A stretch of DNA of 64,000 nt from an uncultured Armatimonadota bacterium. GTDB taxonomy: Bacteria > Armatimonadota > Fimbriimonadia > Fimbriimonadales > Fimbriimonadaceae. The notes under the pieces were generated by a model that did not search any database, was not told the DNA's origin, and saw nothing but the letters and a program-made list of their open reading frames with translations. Both the position numbers and the translations under genes were made by a program. Positions within the stretch are counted from its first letter, which is position 1; every line of letters begins with the position of its first letter. The stretch spans positions 1 to 64,000 of the forward strand of contig CAIVDU010000102.1 of the NCBI GenBank assembly GCA_903904815.1, read 5' to 3'. Shown here one piece after another: positions 1 through 7,868 of this stretch.

Positions 1-1
1 C

Positions 2-187
2 GAAGTCCGGTATCAGGACCACGTGGATCGATTCACTGCGTTAGCCGACATTGCCGACAAGCTGTTACTTGGTGGAGAGATGGACGAGGCAGATGAGACG
101 TACCTTCGCGAGTGCCAACTCAAAGACGCGCCATTCCCCGAATTGACCCTGGACATGTGGCTAGACGCCCCAAAGACGGTCGTCTGA
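2..187 (+). CDS. 3' end of an unidentified gene (partial)
   Basis: The frame starting at base 2 is open from the window edge to a TGA at 185-187, giving a 61-residue C-terminal piece. It is acidic and looks helical (ADIADKLLLGGEMDEADE), ending in DAPKTVV. No motif is recognisable and the upstream part lies outside the window. It is kept as coding because the frame is open across the whole available stretch and the next gene follows about 45 bases later on the same strand. Confidence 0.5.
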   Translation, partial: EVRYQDHVDRFTALADIADKLLLGGEMDEADETYLRECQLKDAPFPELTLDMWLDAPKTVV

Positions 188-220
188 CCGGGCAAAGTTG
201 AACCCGGGCGGCGCCAATGG

Positions 221-226
221 TAGAAT
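221..226 (+). promoter_or_regulatory. -10 box (TAGAAT), leaderless-type
   Basis: TAGAAT ends 7 nt before the GTG at 234. With initiation about 7 nt downstream, the mRNA would begin at or next to the start codon. No Shine-Dalgarno sequence is seen between them. Confidence 0.5.
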
Positions 227-233
227 TCCGACC

Positions 234-1088
234 GTGTCAGTCTGTCGCGCCGCCTACACTACCGCTGCCTTGATTTCTGTCTGTCTCGCTTTGGGTTCAC
301 AAACCAAGGATGGACAGAAGATCAACATCCCGAAGCAGCTTCCCGATCTGACAAAGCGGCAGATGACCATCGAGCCGATTGGGGCAAGCGACTGGCACAA
401 ATCGGCCAAAAGCTCGCGCAAACTTATAGAGGCCACCGACAAATGGCTCGCCACACTCAAAGGCGTGTCCGCGAACTCGCGACTCGTGTTTTCGGTCGGG
501 GAGAAAGAAGGCTTCGGCATGAGCCTCGGCGATATTGCAGTGGAAACGCCTAAGAAGTTTCGGGCGAATTACGGCCAAATCTACCGTTCCTTGGGAGGCT
601 ACGCGGTGAAAAAAGCCACCCTAATTTCAGACGGCTCCAAGTTCCAGAAGGACGATCAGTCCGGGAAAACGACTCCGGTACCGGTCACCGCTAGCCGACT
701 CCCGAAATCGATTCTCACGGCGTTTCCGGAAAATTGTCAAGAACTGCTGTTTGCCGGACTTGGCACGAATGATCGGCCCCTGACCGCCTACTATCAAGCA
801 GCAAAGGCGGCGGGTTACCGCATTGTCACCCAACATCGTTCCGGCTCGATTCAAGGACAAAATTTTGATCAGGACCGGGTTGTTCTGACCGGAAACAGCA
901 AGTCGGGCGGGCTAAAAACAGCCTACACAGTGGAGTTCCTCATCGATTCCACTTCCGGGGCGCTGCTAAAAATAACCGTCTCCAAACTGAACTCCGAGTC
1001 CACCTACAAGGCCTTCTGGACGGTGCGATGGAACCGGACGGCAGGTCAGGTCTTCCCCGAGACCTTGTTCACCGTCGTCAAGCGCTAA
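234..1088 (+). CDS. Exported protein of unknown function
   Basis: A 284-residue protein if read from GTG 234; a longer in-frame TTG at 198 exists but lies before the -10 box. Residues 1-21 form a signal-peptide-like hydrophobic segment (AAYTTAALISVCLALGS). The rest is rich in beta-strand-type segments, including an N-terminal part (ATDKWLATLKGVSANSRLVFSV) reminiscent of LolA/DUF2092-type lipoprotein-localisation folds. That likeness is weak. It converges on the LolA-like gene on the other strand, and the two stop codons overlap in CTAA at 1085-1088. Function unknown. Confidence 0.7.
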   Translation: MSVCRAAYTTAALISVCLALGSQTKDGQKINIPKQLPDLTKRQMTIEPIGASDWHKSAKSSRKLIEATDKWLATLKGVSANSRLVFSVGEKEGFGMSLGDIAVETPKKFRANYGQIYRSLGGYAVKKATLISDGSKFQKDDQSGKTTPVPVTASRLPKSILTAFPENCQELLFAGLGTNDRPLTAYYQAAKAAGYRIVTQHRSGSIQGQNFDQDRVVLTGNSKSGGLKTAYTVEFLIDSTSGALLKITVSKLNSESTYKAFWTVRWNRTAGQVFPETLFTVVKR

Positions 1089-1834
1089 CCTCGTCGGCGT
1101 CGTCGCTTTTTCTTGTGACCGCTGTGATGGCTGGATCCCGACTCAGGCACGTTGAAGCGCAGGTCGCTTGTGCCGAGATGAGGATTACCGGTGGGATGAA
1201 GTTCGACCGTGTAGATCTCGTTTGTAGGCTTTCCGTCGAGCTTTGCGTCGACCGCGTGCCGATAGCGTAGAACGAGGCTGGTGTGGGTATCCACCCACAC
1301 AGCAGCGTGAGCGCCATCCTCGCAGACTCCATCGATCCGCCAACAGGGGTGACCGTTAACGTCTTCATGCTGGAGAACCGAGTTATAGATTCCGGTGGGA
1401 CGTGGCCCGCTGAGCGCCCAAGGCGCCAAGAGTTTGAGCGGTAGTCCACAGGCCTCCGACATGCCCCAAGTCCGGAAAAGGGATTTCTGCAGCGCGGTGC
1501 GGTTGACTTCGTGGGGGGACCAGTTCGTCCAGGTCGCGTAGTTACCCCTGGAAGCCGTCCAGGTCACCCAGCGCTTCTCTTTGGCGGACTCTGATGCTGG
1601 CTCGATGAACTCATATTTCAACTTGTTGGGACGTTGAAAGGAAGTATTGAACAAGCGCACATCGCCTCTCCGCTCTCCGGTGGCACTGCGGTAGGAGAAG
1701 GTGACCGTTCCCCAGTCCATGTAGGAATCCAGGTTCGTGTAGGTCTGGTTGACTTGGGATAGGACGTCGCCAGGAGAGGGATCCTGAGTGACCTGCCTGG
1801 CCGTGAACCAGAGACCGAGAATAATGGCTGTCAT
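1085..1834 (-). CDS. LolA-like exported protein with polybasic tail
   Basis: A 249-residue protein with an N-terminal hydrophobic segment (MTAIILGLWFTA) followed by DVLSQVNQTYTNLDSY, the typical start of LolA/DUF2092-type outer-membrane lipoprotein carrier folds. The fold is a half beta-barrel that binds lipid or lipoprotein in the periplasm. Family membership is inferred from pattern, not from a strong motif. It ends in an unusual run, HHSGHKKKRRRRRG, outside the expected fold. It starts 12 nt after the HIT gene stop, so the two probably form an operon. Confidence 0.6.
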   Translation of the reverse strand: MTAIILGLWFTARQVTQDPSPGDVLSQVNQTYTNLDSYMDWGTVTFSYRSATGERRGDVRLFNTSFQRPNKLKYEFIEPASESAKEKRWVTWTASRGNYATWTNWSPHEVNRTALQKSLFRTWGMSEACGLPLKLLAPWALSGPRPTGIYNSVLQHEDVNGHPCWRIDGVCEDGAHAAVWVDTHTSLVLRYRHAVDAKLDGKPTNEIYTVELHPTGNPHLGTSDLRFNVPESGSSHHSGHKKKRRRRRG

Positions 1835-1846
1835 GCGTGTTTGTGG

Positions 1847-2179
1847 CTAGCCAGGAGGCCAGCTCAGATGTCTTCCTCCCAGAAGATGGGCGTGCAGATG
1901 GTCGACGGATTGACCGCCATCCTCACCCTGGTTTAGGACGACTCGGTATCCGTTTGTGAGGCTCTCCTGAGCGGCGATCTTCTTGGCAGCATTAAGAATA
2001 TGCTGATGATCTCCGCTGTCCGGAAGCTCGGCAAGGCCCGCGATGGGCGTTCTCGTGGCGATCACGATGTGAACCGGCGCCTGAGGGTCGATGTCGCGAA
2101 AGGCGACCACGTGTTCGTCTTCGTATACGATGGTGGCCGGGATCTCACGGTTGATGATCTTCGTGAATAAGGTCGCCAT
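1847..2179 (-). CDS. HIT family nucleotide-binding protein
   Basis: A 110-residue HIT (histidine triad) protein, expected to hydrolyse nucleotide phosphoramidates or related purine nucleotides in the cytoplasm. The N-terminus TLFTKIINREIPATIVYEDE and the C-terminal triad DHLHAHLLGGR are diagnostic of the HinT branch; length is normal for the family. ATG 2179 is chosen because homologues begin with this FxKIIxxEIPA block and a -10 box ends 7 nt upstream. An in-frame upstream extension to 2230 is possible but would run through the promoter. Confidence 0.92.
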   Translation of the reverse strand: MATLFTKIINREIPATIVYEDEHVVAFRDIDPQAPVHIVIATRTPIAGLAELPDSGDHQHILNAAKKIAAQESLTNGYRVVLNQGEDGGQSVDHLHAHLLGGRHLSWPPG

Positions 2180-2186
2180 ATAACCG

Positions 2187-2194
2187 AGCATACT
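2187..2194. promoter_or_regulatory. Overlapping divergent -10 boxes
   Basis: The octamer AGCATACT contains CATACT (2189-2194) for the rightward gene at 2202 and, on the other strand, TATGCT (2192 to 2187) for the HIT gene at 2179. Each box ends exactly 7 nt before its start codon, so one small symmetrical site appears to drive two leaderless transcripts in opposite directions. Confidence 0.5.
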
Positions 2195-2201
2195 CCCACT
2201 C

Positions 2202-2609
2202 ATGGACGAAGCCGTTTGGATTGAGACCACTGACGGGGGTCTGCTTCGCCAACTTTTTGGTCACTATCCGACGCTCCATAACGCCCGACTCACTTCAATC
2301 GAAGTCGATCGATCACGGGATTGTGTCCTCGCCGACGTCGAATACTGCGACGAGTCGGAGCCAGGAGAAACGCCCCTGCGGGTTCGAATGAGGCTGGAAT
2401 GGCACGGAATTAAGTCGATGGACTTCCGATTTCAAGGGTCCGAAATCATGGCCGTCTCATTCGGAAAAGTTGGGCCCTATCTCGAAACAAGGTTCGCCCC
2501 GTGTTCGGGCGCCCAAGGGTCCATCGTCGCGGAAAAGTTTGAGGCAATTCTTACCCAAGCGCAGGCACTTCCCTCCGATAGCGAGGGGATCGTGCTGAAG
2601 ATGCGATGA
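2202..2609 (+). CDS. Small protein of unknown function (Imm50-like pattern)
   Basis: A 135-residue soluble protein with no signal peptide. The middle (HNARLTSIEVDRSRDCVLADVEYC) followed by an LEWHGI block resembles the alternating strands of Imm50-type small proteins, but no toxin gene is near and the likeness is too weak for naming. The start is ATG 2202, 7 nt after CATACT. It is followed 42 bases later by lpxK. Function unknown. Confidence 0.6.
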   Translation: MDEAVWIETTDGGLLRQLFGHYPTLHNARLTSIEVDRSRDCVLADVEYCDESEPGETPLRVRMRLEWHGIKSMDFRFQGSEIMAVSFGKVGPYLETRFAPCSGAQGSIVAEKFEAILTQAQALPSDSEGIVLKMR

Positions 2610-2637
2610 TGACGGGACGGTTTTCGCGTCCCAGCGG

Positions 2638-2643
2638 TACCCT
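2638..2643 (+). promoter_or_regulatory. -10 box (TACCCT) before lpxK
   Basis: TACCCT ends 8 nt before the ATG at 2652. No ribosome binding site is visible in the remaining 8 bases, which fits a leaderless transcript for the lipid A operon. Confidence 0.4.
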
Positions 2644-2651
2644 TAACCGAG

Positions 2652-3617
2652 ATGCATCCAGGTGAGATTTGGAACGGACGCACCCTCGGGGCACGGCTTG
2701 CCCGTGCGGCGCTGTTCCCCGCATCCGTGCTTTATGGAGTCGGCTGGCAGGGTTACCTGGAGATGTACCGATGGGGCCTCAAGAAGCCTGTCGAGCCGCA
2801 TCGACCCATCATATGCATCGGCAACCTCCTCGCCGGAGGTGGTGGCAAGTCGCCAATGACCCTTCATCTTGTGCAGGTCCTTCGGGACATGGACAAGGCG
2901 GTTGTGGTGAGTGCGAGCGGATACGGTAGCCCACGTTCAGAGGCAGCGACCTTGGCGCCGTCAGGACCTCTCAGTCCCAAGGAGTGGGGAGACGAACCGG
3001 CGATGCTTCGCTGGCTCATCCCCGATCTTCCACTCATCGTCGGTCGGCGAAGGGTTTTGGCGGCCGAGATTTGTCACACAAACTACCGGGGCGCGGTGAT
3101 GCTCATGGACGATGGGTTCCAGCATCTGCCACTCAAGAAGCACATCTCGATCCTGCTTGACCCGCCTCGGCCGTATAACCGGCTTTGCCTACCGGCGGGA
3201 CCCTACCGAGAGCCGCGAGAAAACCGGAGTCGGGCCGACTTAGTGATTCCGGGGAAGTTTTCGGTGGAAGTCCGGCCACTTCGGTTCATCGAGCCCGAGG
3301 GAAACATCGTATTCCCCACTTCGCCTTCCGTGCTGTGCGCGCTAGGGCGACCAGAGGGATTTCTGGACGCTCTGGGCAGAAGCGGGGTGACTCCCGGGGC
3401 CAAGTTCCTTCTTCCGGATCACGATGCTCTCGACGCTGGTACGCTCTTGGAGTCCATCCCGAAGGATCGCCCGATCGTGGTAACGGCTAAGGACTGGGTC
3501 AAGCTCCGGGAGCGACCAGACGTTTCGTCGCGATCGTTCGTGATTGCCTTGCAAACGACAAGCGTGGAACCCGCCGATGAGTTTCGTGCGTGGTTAAAGA
3601 ACAGACTCGATGCCTAA
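2652..3617 (+). CDS. lpxK: Tetraacyldisaccharide 4'-kinase
   Basis: LpxK phosphorylates the 4' position of the tetraacyl disaccharide at the inner membrane to give lipid IVA, the sixth step of the Raetz lipid A pathway. The 321-residue protein has the N-terminal membrane-facing helix (LFPASVLYGVGWQGYL), a P-loop variant GNLLAGGGGKSP at 57-68 (family usual form GNxTVGGTGKTP), GDEP at 112-115 and DDGFQH at 152-157. The P-loop has Ser instead of the usual Thr after GK. The next gene starts inside its last codons (8 nt overlap), so it heads an operon. Confidence 0.93.
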   Translation: MHPGEIWNGRTLGARLARAALFPASVLYGVGWQGYLEMYRWGLKKPVEPHRPIICIGNLLAGGGGKSPMTLHLVQVLRDMDKAVVVSASGYGSPRSEAATLAPSGPLSPKEWGDEPAMLRWLIPDLPLIVGRRRVLAAEICHTNYRGAVMLMDDGFQHLPLKKHISILLDPPRPYNRLCLPAGPYREPRENRSRADLVIPGKFSVEVRPLRFIEPEGNIVFPTSPSVLCALGRPEGFLDALGRSGVTPGAKFLLPDHDALDAGTLLESIPKDRPIVVTAKDWVKLRERPDVSSRSFVIALQTTSVEPADEFRAWLKNRLDA

Positions 3618-4503
3618 GTTCACCAGGGTTCTCATCAATAAGGCGGGCCCCGCCAGCCTGGACTTCGTTCAGAAGTTCTTCATGCTGAAGGACGTTGCCC
3701 GGGCAGAGAACCGCGGCCGCAGAATCGGCCGGCTCCTTTATCGACTCGATGGACGCCGACGACGGCGAGCGATCGAAAATCTCGAACTCGCGTTTCCATC
3801 CTGGACGGCCGACCAGCGCGAAGACGTGACACGCCGGATGTTCGAGCACTTCGGAGTCGTGCTGGGCGACTTCCTTCGAACCCCGCTTCGAACCAATGCC
3901 GAGGTACTCGAGAACACCGAAGTAGAGGGCTTCGAGAACTACGAAGCCGCGCATGCGATTGGGAAAGGCATCATCGCCTGCACCGGCCACTTCGGGAACT
4001 GGGAACGGTTCGGTCACTGGTGCATGGCCACCGGCCGCACGATTGCTGTGGTCGCCCGCGACGCGAACCAGAGCGAGATCCAGCAGCGGGTCAGTCGTAT
4101 TCGAGACGCTTCCGGGGTAACGGTGATCTCCCGAGGGGACTCGGCTCGAGAAATCATCCGGCGGCTCCGGAAGAACGAAATTATCGGCATTTTGCCCGAT
4201 CAGAACGCAGAAGAGACGTTCGTTCCGTTCTTCGGAAAGACGTGTGGCGCGGTGCTGGGCCCGGCGGTTTTGCACATCCGAACGGGTGCGCCGTTGGTTC
4301 CCGCCTACTGCCTTCGAATTGGACCGGGAAAGTATCGAATCGTGGTCAAACCGCCAATCGACCCGCTTGGTGAAGAGAAAGACTCGACGGTATTGACGGC
4401 CCAGATCAACGCGGTCCTCGAATCGGTCATTCGCGAATACCCCGAACAGTGGCTTTGGATGCACGACCGCTGGAAGAGCGCTCGCCGAGCAGGGCTGCTC
4501 TGA
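3610..4503 (+). CDS. lpxL: Lipid A late acyltransferase (LpxL/HtrB family)
   Basis: A 297-residue member of the lysophospholipid acyltransferase family that adds a secondary acyl chain to lipid A precursor at the inner membrane. The catalytic HX4E motif is HFGNWE at 127-132 and the conserved PDQN follows at 196-199. The basic early segment RRRRRAIENLELAFP is typical. The start overlaps the lpxK end by 8 nt. Which acyl donor or position (LpxL, LpxM or LpxP type) cannot be read from sequence; the symbol is the closest family name. Confidence 0.88.
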   Translation: MPKFTRVLINKAGPASLDFVQKFFMLKDVARAENRGRRIGRLLYRLDGRRRRRAIENLELAFPSWTADQREDVTRRMFEHFGVVLGDFLRTPLRTNAEVLENTEVEGFENYEAAHAIGKGIIACTGHFGNWERFGHWCMATGRTIAVVARDANQSEIQQRVSRIRDASGVTVISRGDSAREIIRRLRKNEIIGILPDQNAEETFVPFFGKTCGAVLGPAVLHIRTGAPLVPAYCLRIGPGKYRIVVKPPIDPLGEEKDSTVLTAQINAVLESVIREYPEQWLWMHDRWKSARRAGLL

Positions 4504-4504
4504 A

Positions 4505-5431
4505 ATGGCTTCACGCGTGTTGCTGGTCCGATTCTCCGCGATCGGCGACTGCGTAATGGCAGCCTGGGCGGCTACTTCAATTCGACAGAGAGATCCCAAC
4601 GCCACTCTCGTTTGGGCGGTCGAATCCCGATGCGCGGCGGTGATCGATCGAGAGCGGCTGGTGAGCGATGTCGCCGAATTTCCTCGCGACCGCTGGAAGA
4701 AACACCGATGGTCCCCAAAGGTTTGGCAAGAACAGCTCACCGCGTTTACCCGCTTGAGGAAGCTCAAACTCGACGTCGGCTTCGACCTTCAGGGCCACTC
4801 TAAGACCGCTCTGTGTTTGAAAGTCGCCAATCCGACCCGGCGATATGCGGCACGGGCGACGGATGCCCTAGCGGCAAAACTGAACCCAGTGGTTGGGCAA
4901 CGCCCGGAAGGAACTCATACCGTCGAATGGAACCATCACGTCCTGCAGCAGTACGCACCCTATGAATTGACGGAGCGCCCTATCATGCCGGTCGTTGCAT
5001 TCGAACGGGGCAAAAAGCGTCTGGCGACGATCTCGGTCAGCGCGGGGCAACCTGAAAAGGCGTACCCGGCGTCTCATTGGATCGAGGTGGCCAAGGGCTT
5101 GATCGGGGAAGGGTTCAGGGTGGCGTTCCTCGGCGGCCCTACGGACACCAGCATCTCGATCGTGGGCGCCGAGGATTTCGTCGGCAAGCTCCCTCTTGAC
5201 GAGACGATGCGGATGGTCGCGAAAAGCGATCTTCACCTGGCAGCCGACACCGGGACAGGACACATGGCCGCCGCCTACGGGGTGCCGGTCGTTTCCGTAT
5301 TCGGCCCGATGGACCCGCGAGAGTTTAGGCCGTTCACGGTACGGGGGACGGTCTTGCGCGACGGCGTTGACCCGGCTTCGGTGCCACCATCCGCGGTGCT
5401 ATGCGCGGCAAGGAGCCTTCTTGATGCCTAG
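4505..5431 (+). CDS. Heptosyltransferase (ADP-heptose:LPS, GT9)
   Basis: A 308-residue GT9 glycosyltransferase. The N-terminus VLLVRFSAIGDCVMA is the family signature (RxSAxGDxxxxxP/A), FDLQGHSK is the FDLQG block, and ADTGTGHMAAAYGVPVVSVFG from about residue 246 is the ADP-sugar site. It transfers heptose from ADP-heptose to the lipid A-Kdo or inner core. ATG 4505 lies one base after the acyltransferase stop, and its end overlaps the next heptosyltransferase by 8 nt. Confidence 0.9.
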   Translation: MASRVLLVRFSAIGDCVMAAWAATSIRQRDPNATLVWAVESRCAAVIDRERLVSDVAEFPRDRWKKHRWSPKVWQEQLTAFTRLRKLKLDVGFDLQGHSKTALCLKVANPTRRYAARATDALAAKLNPVVGQRPEGTHTVEWNHHVLQQYAPYELTERPIMPVVAFERGKKRLATISVSAGQPEKAYPASHWIEVAKGLIGEGFRVAFLGGPTDTSISIVGAEDFVGKLPLDETMRMVAKSDLHLAADTGTGHMAAAYGVPVVSVFGPMDPREFRPFTVRGTVLRDGVDPASVPPSAVLCAARSLLDA

Positions 5432-6359
5432 GTTCCTCATCAGCCGCCTCTCGGCGTTGGGGGACGTCGTTTGCTCGCTTCCGGCGGCGGTGGCGCTGAA
5501 AAACGGGTTTCCGGACTGCCACATCACTTGGGCGGTCGACAAACGGTTCGCTGGAATCGTGGAGTGCTGTACGGCAGTCGACGAAATCGTTCGAATCAAA
5601 CCCGGGCCGAGTCCGAAGACTTGGCCGACCTACGACCAGCCGTTTGAAGCGGCACTCGATCTCCAAGGCCTCCTGAAGAGCGCCCTCGGGATCGCCCGCG
5701 CCCAGGCCAACCAGAAGGTCGGCTATCACTGGCAGCGGGAAGGATCGGCGCTGTTCAGCGCGCAGATCCTTCCCGATCCGAGTTCCTTCCACGTCGTGGA
5801 CCAGTACGTGGACGTTGCGCGTGCGGTAGGGGGAACGATGGATCGGGCGGAATTTGCGCTCGTTCCGAACGAAGAGGACCTTGCCTCGGTCAAGGCGAAA
5901 CTGGCGGAGGCGGGCGTGGACGGGCGATTTGTGGCCATGAATGCGGGGGCGGGCTGGATCACCAAAAGGTGGCCACCTGAATACTTCGGGGCCCTGATCG
6001 AAGCGTTGCGAGCTAAAGGGGTACCGACAGTGCTGCTCGGCGCGAAAGGCGCCGATCAGGAGGTGATCTCAACCGTGGCAGCCCAGGGGGCGAAATTCGC
6101 TGACCTCTCGGGCAAGACAAATGTGCGAGAACTCGTGTCCTTGATCAGTTTGTCGTCTGCCCACGTGGGAGGCGATACCGGTAGCACACACGTGGCGGCT
6201 GCGCTTGGCAAACCGGCGATTGGCCTCTATTCGATCACGCGTCCCCAACGCTCTTGCCCTTATGGCCAGATCGAACGATGCCATTACAAGCCATCAGGTT
6301 TGAGCGACATCACGCCGGATGAGGTGCTTCCGACCGTGCTTGAGGCGCTTGGAGTTTGA
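5424..6359 (+). CDS. Second heptosyltransferase (GT9)
   Basis: A 311-residue paralogue of its upstream neighbour, with FLISRLSALGDVVCSLPAA at the N-terminus, LDLQGLLKS in the middle and GGDTGSTHVAAALGKPAIGLY from about residue 248. ATG 5424 is chosen because it restores the family N-terminus; the reading frame is open further upstream but only inside the preceding gene. Two GT9 enzymes side by side suggest a heptose disaccharide in the core. Donor and acceptor order are not readable. Confidence 0.9.
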   Translation: MPRFLISRLSALGDVVCSLPAAVALKNGFPDCHITWAVDKRFAGIVECCTAVDEIVRIKPGPSPKTWPTYDQPFEAALDLQGLLKSALGIARAQANQKVGYHWQREGSALFSAQILPDPSSFHVVDQYVDVARAVGGTMDRAEFALVPNEEDLASVKAKLAEAGVDGRFVAMNAGAGWITKRWPPEYFGALIEALRAKGVPTVLLGAKGADQEVISTVAAQGAKFADLSGKTNVRELVSLISLSSAHVGGDTGSTHVAAALGKPAIGLYSITRPQRSCPYGQIERCHYKPSGLSDITPDEVLPTVLEALGV

Positions 6360-6403
6360 GGAAACGGGAGTTTGCAGTTGTGCTCTCGCTTGGTCAGGTT
6401 AGC

Positions 6404-6409
6404 TAGACT
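6404..6409 (+). promoter_or_regulatory. -10 box (TAGACT) before rfaE2
   Basis: TAGACT ends 6 nt before ATG 6416, leaving no room for a ribosome binding site. This indicates that rfaE2 has its own leaderless transcript in addition to any read-through from the upstream genes. Confidence 0.45.
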
Positions 6410-6415
6410 TTGGGA

Positions 6416-6865
6416 ATGATGACGGTCGAAGAAGCAAGAAACTTGGCCTATGGACGTCGGATGGTGTTCACGAACGGCGTCTTCGACGTTCTTCATGCGG
6501 GGCATGTCCGGTACCTCGGGGAAGCCCGAGCGCTTGGTGACCTTCTGATCGTCGGCCTCAACTCGGACGAGAGCGTCCGTCGGTTGGGAAAGGGACCCAA
6601 CCGCCCAATCAATCCGTTAGAAGACCGCGCGGCCGTGCTAAGCGCCCTTCGTGCCGTAGACGGTGTGGTTGCATTCGAGCAAGACACCCCCGAGGACCTG
6701 ATCCGGGCTCTCCAGCCGAATATCCATGTAAAGGGGGGAGACTACACCGTCGAGAGCTTGCCCGAGTCGAAAATCGTCCTGGGTTATGGTGGTGAGGTCG
6801 TGATTTTGCCGTTCCTTGCCGGTCGCTCGACGACACTGACTTTGAAAAAACTTGGGGAAGAATAG
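6416..6865 (+). CDS. rfaE2: D-glycero-beta-D-manno-heptose 1-phosphate adenylyltransferase
   Basis: A 149-residue nucleotidyltransferase equal to the C-terminal half of bifunctional HldE. It makes ADP-heptose from heptose 1-phosphate and ATP, the donor for the two GT9 enzymes just upstream. It shows [13 protein letters not shown] with the HxGH active site at 27-30, [18 protein letters not shown] and, near the end, GRSTT. The kinase half (rfaE1) and the epimerase are not in the window. ATG 6416 is preferred, with ATG 6419 as an alternative. Confidence 0.94.
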   Translation: MMTVEEARNLAYGRRMVFTNGVFDVLHAGHVRYLGEARALGDLLIVGLNSDESVRRLGKGPNRPINPLEDRAAVLSALRAVDGVVAFEQDTPEDLIRALQPNIHVKGGDYTVESLPESKIVLGYGGEVVILPFLAGRSTTLTLKKLGEE

Positions 6866-7033
6866 GGGCCGCGAGGGTTTTTCTATGTAGATTCCGGTCG
6901 CTTGAAGAGTGTTGCGTTGGTTAAAGCGAACGAGCATTTGCTACCTGTGTGCGGTGGTCTTGACGCCGCACTCCACATGGATATCTGGCGTCTCACTTCT
7001 TGGTCGCCCTAAACGCTCCCCACTGGAAAGGAA

Positions 7034-7039
7034 TACAAT
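7034..7039 (+). promoter_or_regulatory. -10 box (TACAAT) before a short leader ORF
   Basis: TACAAT is close to consensus and ends 8 nt before ATG 7048, which opens an 11-codon frame (MFTLVGAGFKS) ending at TGA 7081-7083. That stop overlaps the proposed TTG start of the PIG-L gene at 7080, so translation could be coupled. Confidence 0.4.
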
Positions 7040-7079
7040 TTCGTTCGATGTTCACATTGGTTGGTGCTGGGTTCAAGTC

Positions 7080-7835
7080 TTGAGTGCTTTTGACTTCGAT
7101 CCGACATTGCGCTACATGTTTTGCATGACGCACCCCGACGACGAGATCTCGATCTGCGCCTTTATTCGACGGTTGGTACTCAACGGTAACGAGGTGTTCA
7201 TCAGCTGGACCCACAGCAAGCCCGTCCGGGAGAAGGAAGGACGAAAGGTTGCCACCCTGCTGGGAGTGCCTCAGGAACACCTTCGGTTCTTCAATGCCAC
7301 CGATGGGAAGGTGTGTGATGAGATCCCGGATCTACTGCCTCGATTTAAGGCGTGGATGGATGAAGTCAAGCCGGATCGGGTGTGCTGCGGGGCCTTCGAA
7401 CAGGGGCATATCGACCACGACTCCACGAACTTCTTGGTGTCGGAGAGCTTTAAGGGTCCGATGTTCGAGATTCCGTTCTATCACACCTATCTCACGCGCT
7501 TACAGACCTTGAACCGATTCTCCGACCCTAGAGGAGAGGAGATCCTAGAACTCAACGAGGAAGAGCAGGATTTCAAGCGCACGATCGCGAAGTGCTACCC
7601 CTCTCAAAATATCTGGAGCGTGTTGCTCTGGTACGAAATCTCCCAGAATGTTCGGGGGAGGCGCATGCAGTTGGCGAAGACTGAGCGCATGCGGCAGCAG
7701 GTGCATTTCAACTTTCGACGTCCTAACCACCCTCCAAAACTCGCCCGCCGGGTGAAGCAGTCTAAGACCTGGAAACGGTGGAAATCGGCCATCCGCGCCG
7801 CCTACCGGGAGCTGGAAAACCGGCAAATCGATTAA
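7080..7835 (+). CDS. PIG-L/LmbE family deacetylase
   Basis: A 251-residue zinc N-deacetylase of the PIG-L family, which removes acetyl groups from N-acetylglucosaminyl lipids, thiols or small glycans. The metal site is HPDDE at 18-22 with a second His block GHIDHDS at about 109-115. A basic C-terminal tail (KLARRVKQSKTWKRWK) follows the fold. The frame is open upstream to 6909, but that part lacks family character. TTG 7080 is chosen as the nearest start after the leader ORF. Being next to LPS genes, it may act on an LPS or cell-wall sugar (inference). Confidence 0.8.
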   Translation: MSAFDFDPTLRYMFCMTHPDDEISICAFIRRLVLNGNEVFISWTHSKPVREKEGRKVATLLGVPQEHLRFFNATDGKVCDEIPDLLPRFKAWMDEVKPDRVCCGAFEQGHIDHDSTNFLVSESFKGPMFEIPFYHTYLTRLQTLNRFSDPRGEEILELNEEEQDFKRTIAKCYPSQNIWSVLLWYEISQNVRGRRMQLAKTERMRQQVHFNFRRPNHPPKLARRVKQSKTWKRWKSAIRAAYRELENRQID

Positions 7836-7855
7836 GTCCCGAGGAGCCAAACAGG

Positions 7856-7861
7856 TATTTT
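7856..7861 (+). promoter_or_regulatory. -10 box (TATTTT), leaderless-type
   Basis: TATTTT ends exactly 7 nt before GTG 7869, the start codon proposed for the next gene. The in-frame TTG at 7860 lies inside the box and is therefore unlikely to be the start. Confidence 0.45.
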
Positions 7862-7868
7862 GTCTGCC

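Noticed and set aside
3499-4767. 422-residue frame on the minus strand
   Set aside because: It is a shadow of the acyltransferase and heptosyltransferase genes, which have clear motifs; its residue composition is Arg/Ser-rich without any family pattern.
6909-7079. N-terminal extension of the PIG-L protein from 6909
   Set aside because: The stretch has no PIG-L character, contains the TACAAT promoter and short leader ORF, and precedes a family N-terminus that begins near residue LRYMFCMTHPDDE.
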